From Thermodesulfobacteriota bacterium (GTDB taxonomy: Bacteria; Desulfobacterota; Desulfocorpusculales; Desulfocorpusculum): 14,198 bases of DNA. The DNA lies in assembly GCA_028275295.1 (NCBI GenBank), contig JAPWUY010000007.1, forward strand, positions 1 to 14,198. The letters are read 5' to 3'. Shown one piece after another: positions 14,000 through 14,198 of this stretch; positions within the stretch are counted from its first letter, which is position 1; every line of letters starts with the position of its first letter. The notes beneath the pieces are model-generated. The model made no database searches and was not told where the DNA came from. It worked only from the letters and a program-made list of their open reading frames with translations. Made by a program: the position numbers and the translations under genes.

Positions 14000-14067
14000 G
14001 TGGTGGATCGGGAGTGGATGGTTCGGCAGCTACCGGGGAAGCTGAGGAAAAAGGAGGAACGAGGGTG
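14000..14067 (+). CDS. Doubtful 22-codon open frame upstream of the last gene
   Basis: A GTG at 14000 opens a 22-codon frame encoding a basic peptide (ends GKLRKKEERG) and stopping at a TGA that overlaps the GTG of the next gene as GTGA. AAAAAGG precedes it, immediately adjacent to the start. The overlap is of the kind seen in coupled leader peptides. However, the frame contains the next gene's Shine-Dalgarno sequence, which explains its Lys/Glu codons, and I recognise no similarity. Low confidence. Confidence 0.15.
14051..14057 (+). promoter_or_regulatory. Ribosome binding site AAGGAGG for the last gene
   Basis: A perfect AAGGAGG sits 7 bases before the GTG at 14065 and is the strongest Shine-Dalgarno match in this part of the window. 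Confidence 0.6.
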
Positions 14068-14198
14068 AGGCTTTTGGAGAAGAGGCCCCTCTCCAATGGT
14101 CTTGTGCTGGAGTTCTGGGATGAGTCTCGCAGAGTTGCGGGCGACAGGTGGTATGTTGCACTGAGGGCCATAGTGGGGATTCCCCTAGGGGTGGAGCT
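14065..14198 (+). CDS. N-terminus of an unrecognised conserved-looking protein (runs off the window)
   Basis: GTG start with an excellent AAGGAGG 7 bases upstream; 44 complete codons are visible and the frame is open to the window end. The peptide begins MRLLEKRPLSNGLVLEF, followed by WDESRRVAGDRWYVALRA. The D-x-S-R-x-V-A-G-D-R-W pattern resembles small conserved hypothetical proteins of Geobacter/Desulfo-type bacteria as I remember them, but I cannot name the family and assign no function. No signal peptide. It follows the TraB/GumN gene after about 120 bases, so it may belong to the same or a new transcription unit. Confidence 0.75.
   Translation, partial: MRLLEKRPLSNGLVLEFWDESRRVAGDRWYVALRAIVGIPLGVE

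Noticed and set aside
13999..14050. Possible tRNA-like segment containing GGTTCG
   Set aside because: The T-loop-like string is isolated; no acceptor, D-arm or anticodon stem can be built around it.

Overview
The window is a gene-dense piece of bacterial chromosome of ordinary housekeeping and accessory character. It holds 14 coding regions that I regard as real, one very short partial reading frame at the left edge and one doubtful 22-codon frame near the right edge. I see no rRNA, tRNA, CRISPR array, insertion sequence or phage gene, and no gene-free stretch longer than about 190 bases. The DNA is GC-rich, arginine is mostly AGG/AGA, GTG and TTG starts are common, and each coding strand is visibly purine-rich. 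The gene content (Fe-S old-yellow-enzyme reductase, paired M16 peptidases, DUF3108 protein, TraB/GumN protein, YggS next to ProC) fits a deltaproteobacterium-like anaerobe (Desulfobacterota), possibly thermophilic. That taxonomic call is inference; no marker gene is present.

Left part (1-5207). The end of an unidentified gene is followed directly by an NADH:flavin oxidoreductase of the 2,4-dienoyl-CoA reductase / trimethylamine dehydrogenase type. It converges, 5 bases apart, on a DUF457/YdjM-like membrane metal-dependent hydrolase. A DUF3108-type exported protein with a Tat-like signal is divergent from that gene and converges on a minus-strand pair: a class I SAM methyltransferase whose stop overlaps (ATGA) the start of an exported parvulin-TPR protein.

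Middle part (5265-8780). A small HTH plus zinc-ribbon regulator (COG3357 type) faces a minus-strand operon: nitroreductase, catalytic M16 peptidase (HLLEH present), then an M16 partner with a degenerate zinc site. The three genes are joined by start/stop overlaps or near-overlaps. The nitroreductase promoter region carries a perfect 8+3+8 inverted repeat that fills the spacer between a TTGACA box and a CAGAAT box.

Right part (8781-14198). maf (nucleoside triphosphate pyrophosphatase) and yggS (PLP homeostasis) run rightward and converge on proC (pyrroline-5-carboxylate reductase). Divergent from proC is a rightward three-gene cluster: two tandem paralogous GNAT/FemAB-like proteins followed by an overlapping TraB/GumN-family protein. 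A stem-loop follows, and then the 5' end of an unrecognised conserved gene runs off the window.

The best candidate for an undescribed functional unit is the GNAT-GNAT-TraB cluster. The best candidate regulatory element is the dyad in the nitroreductase promoter.
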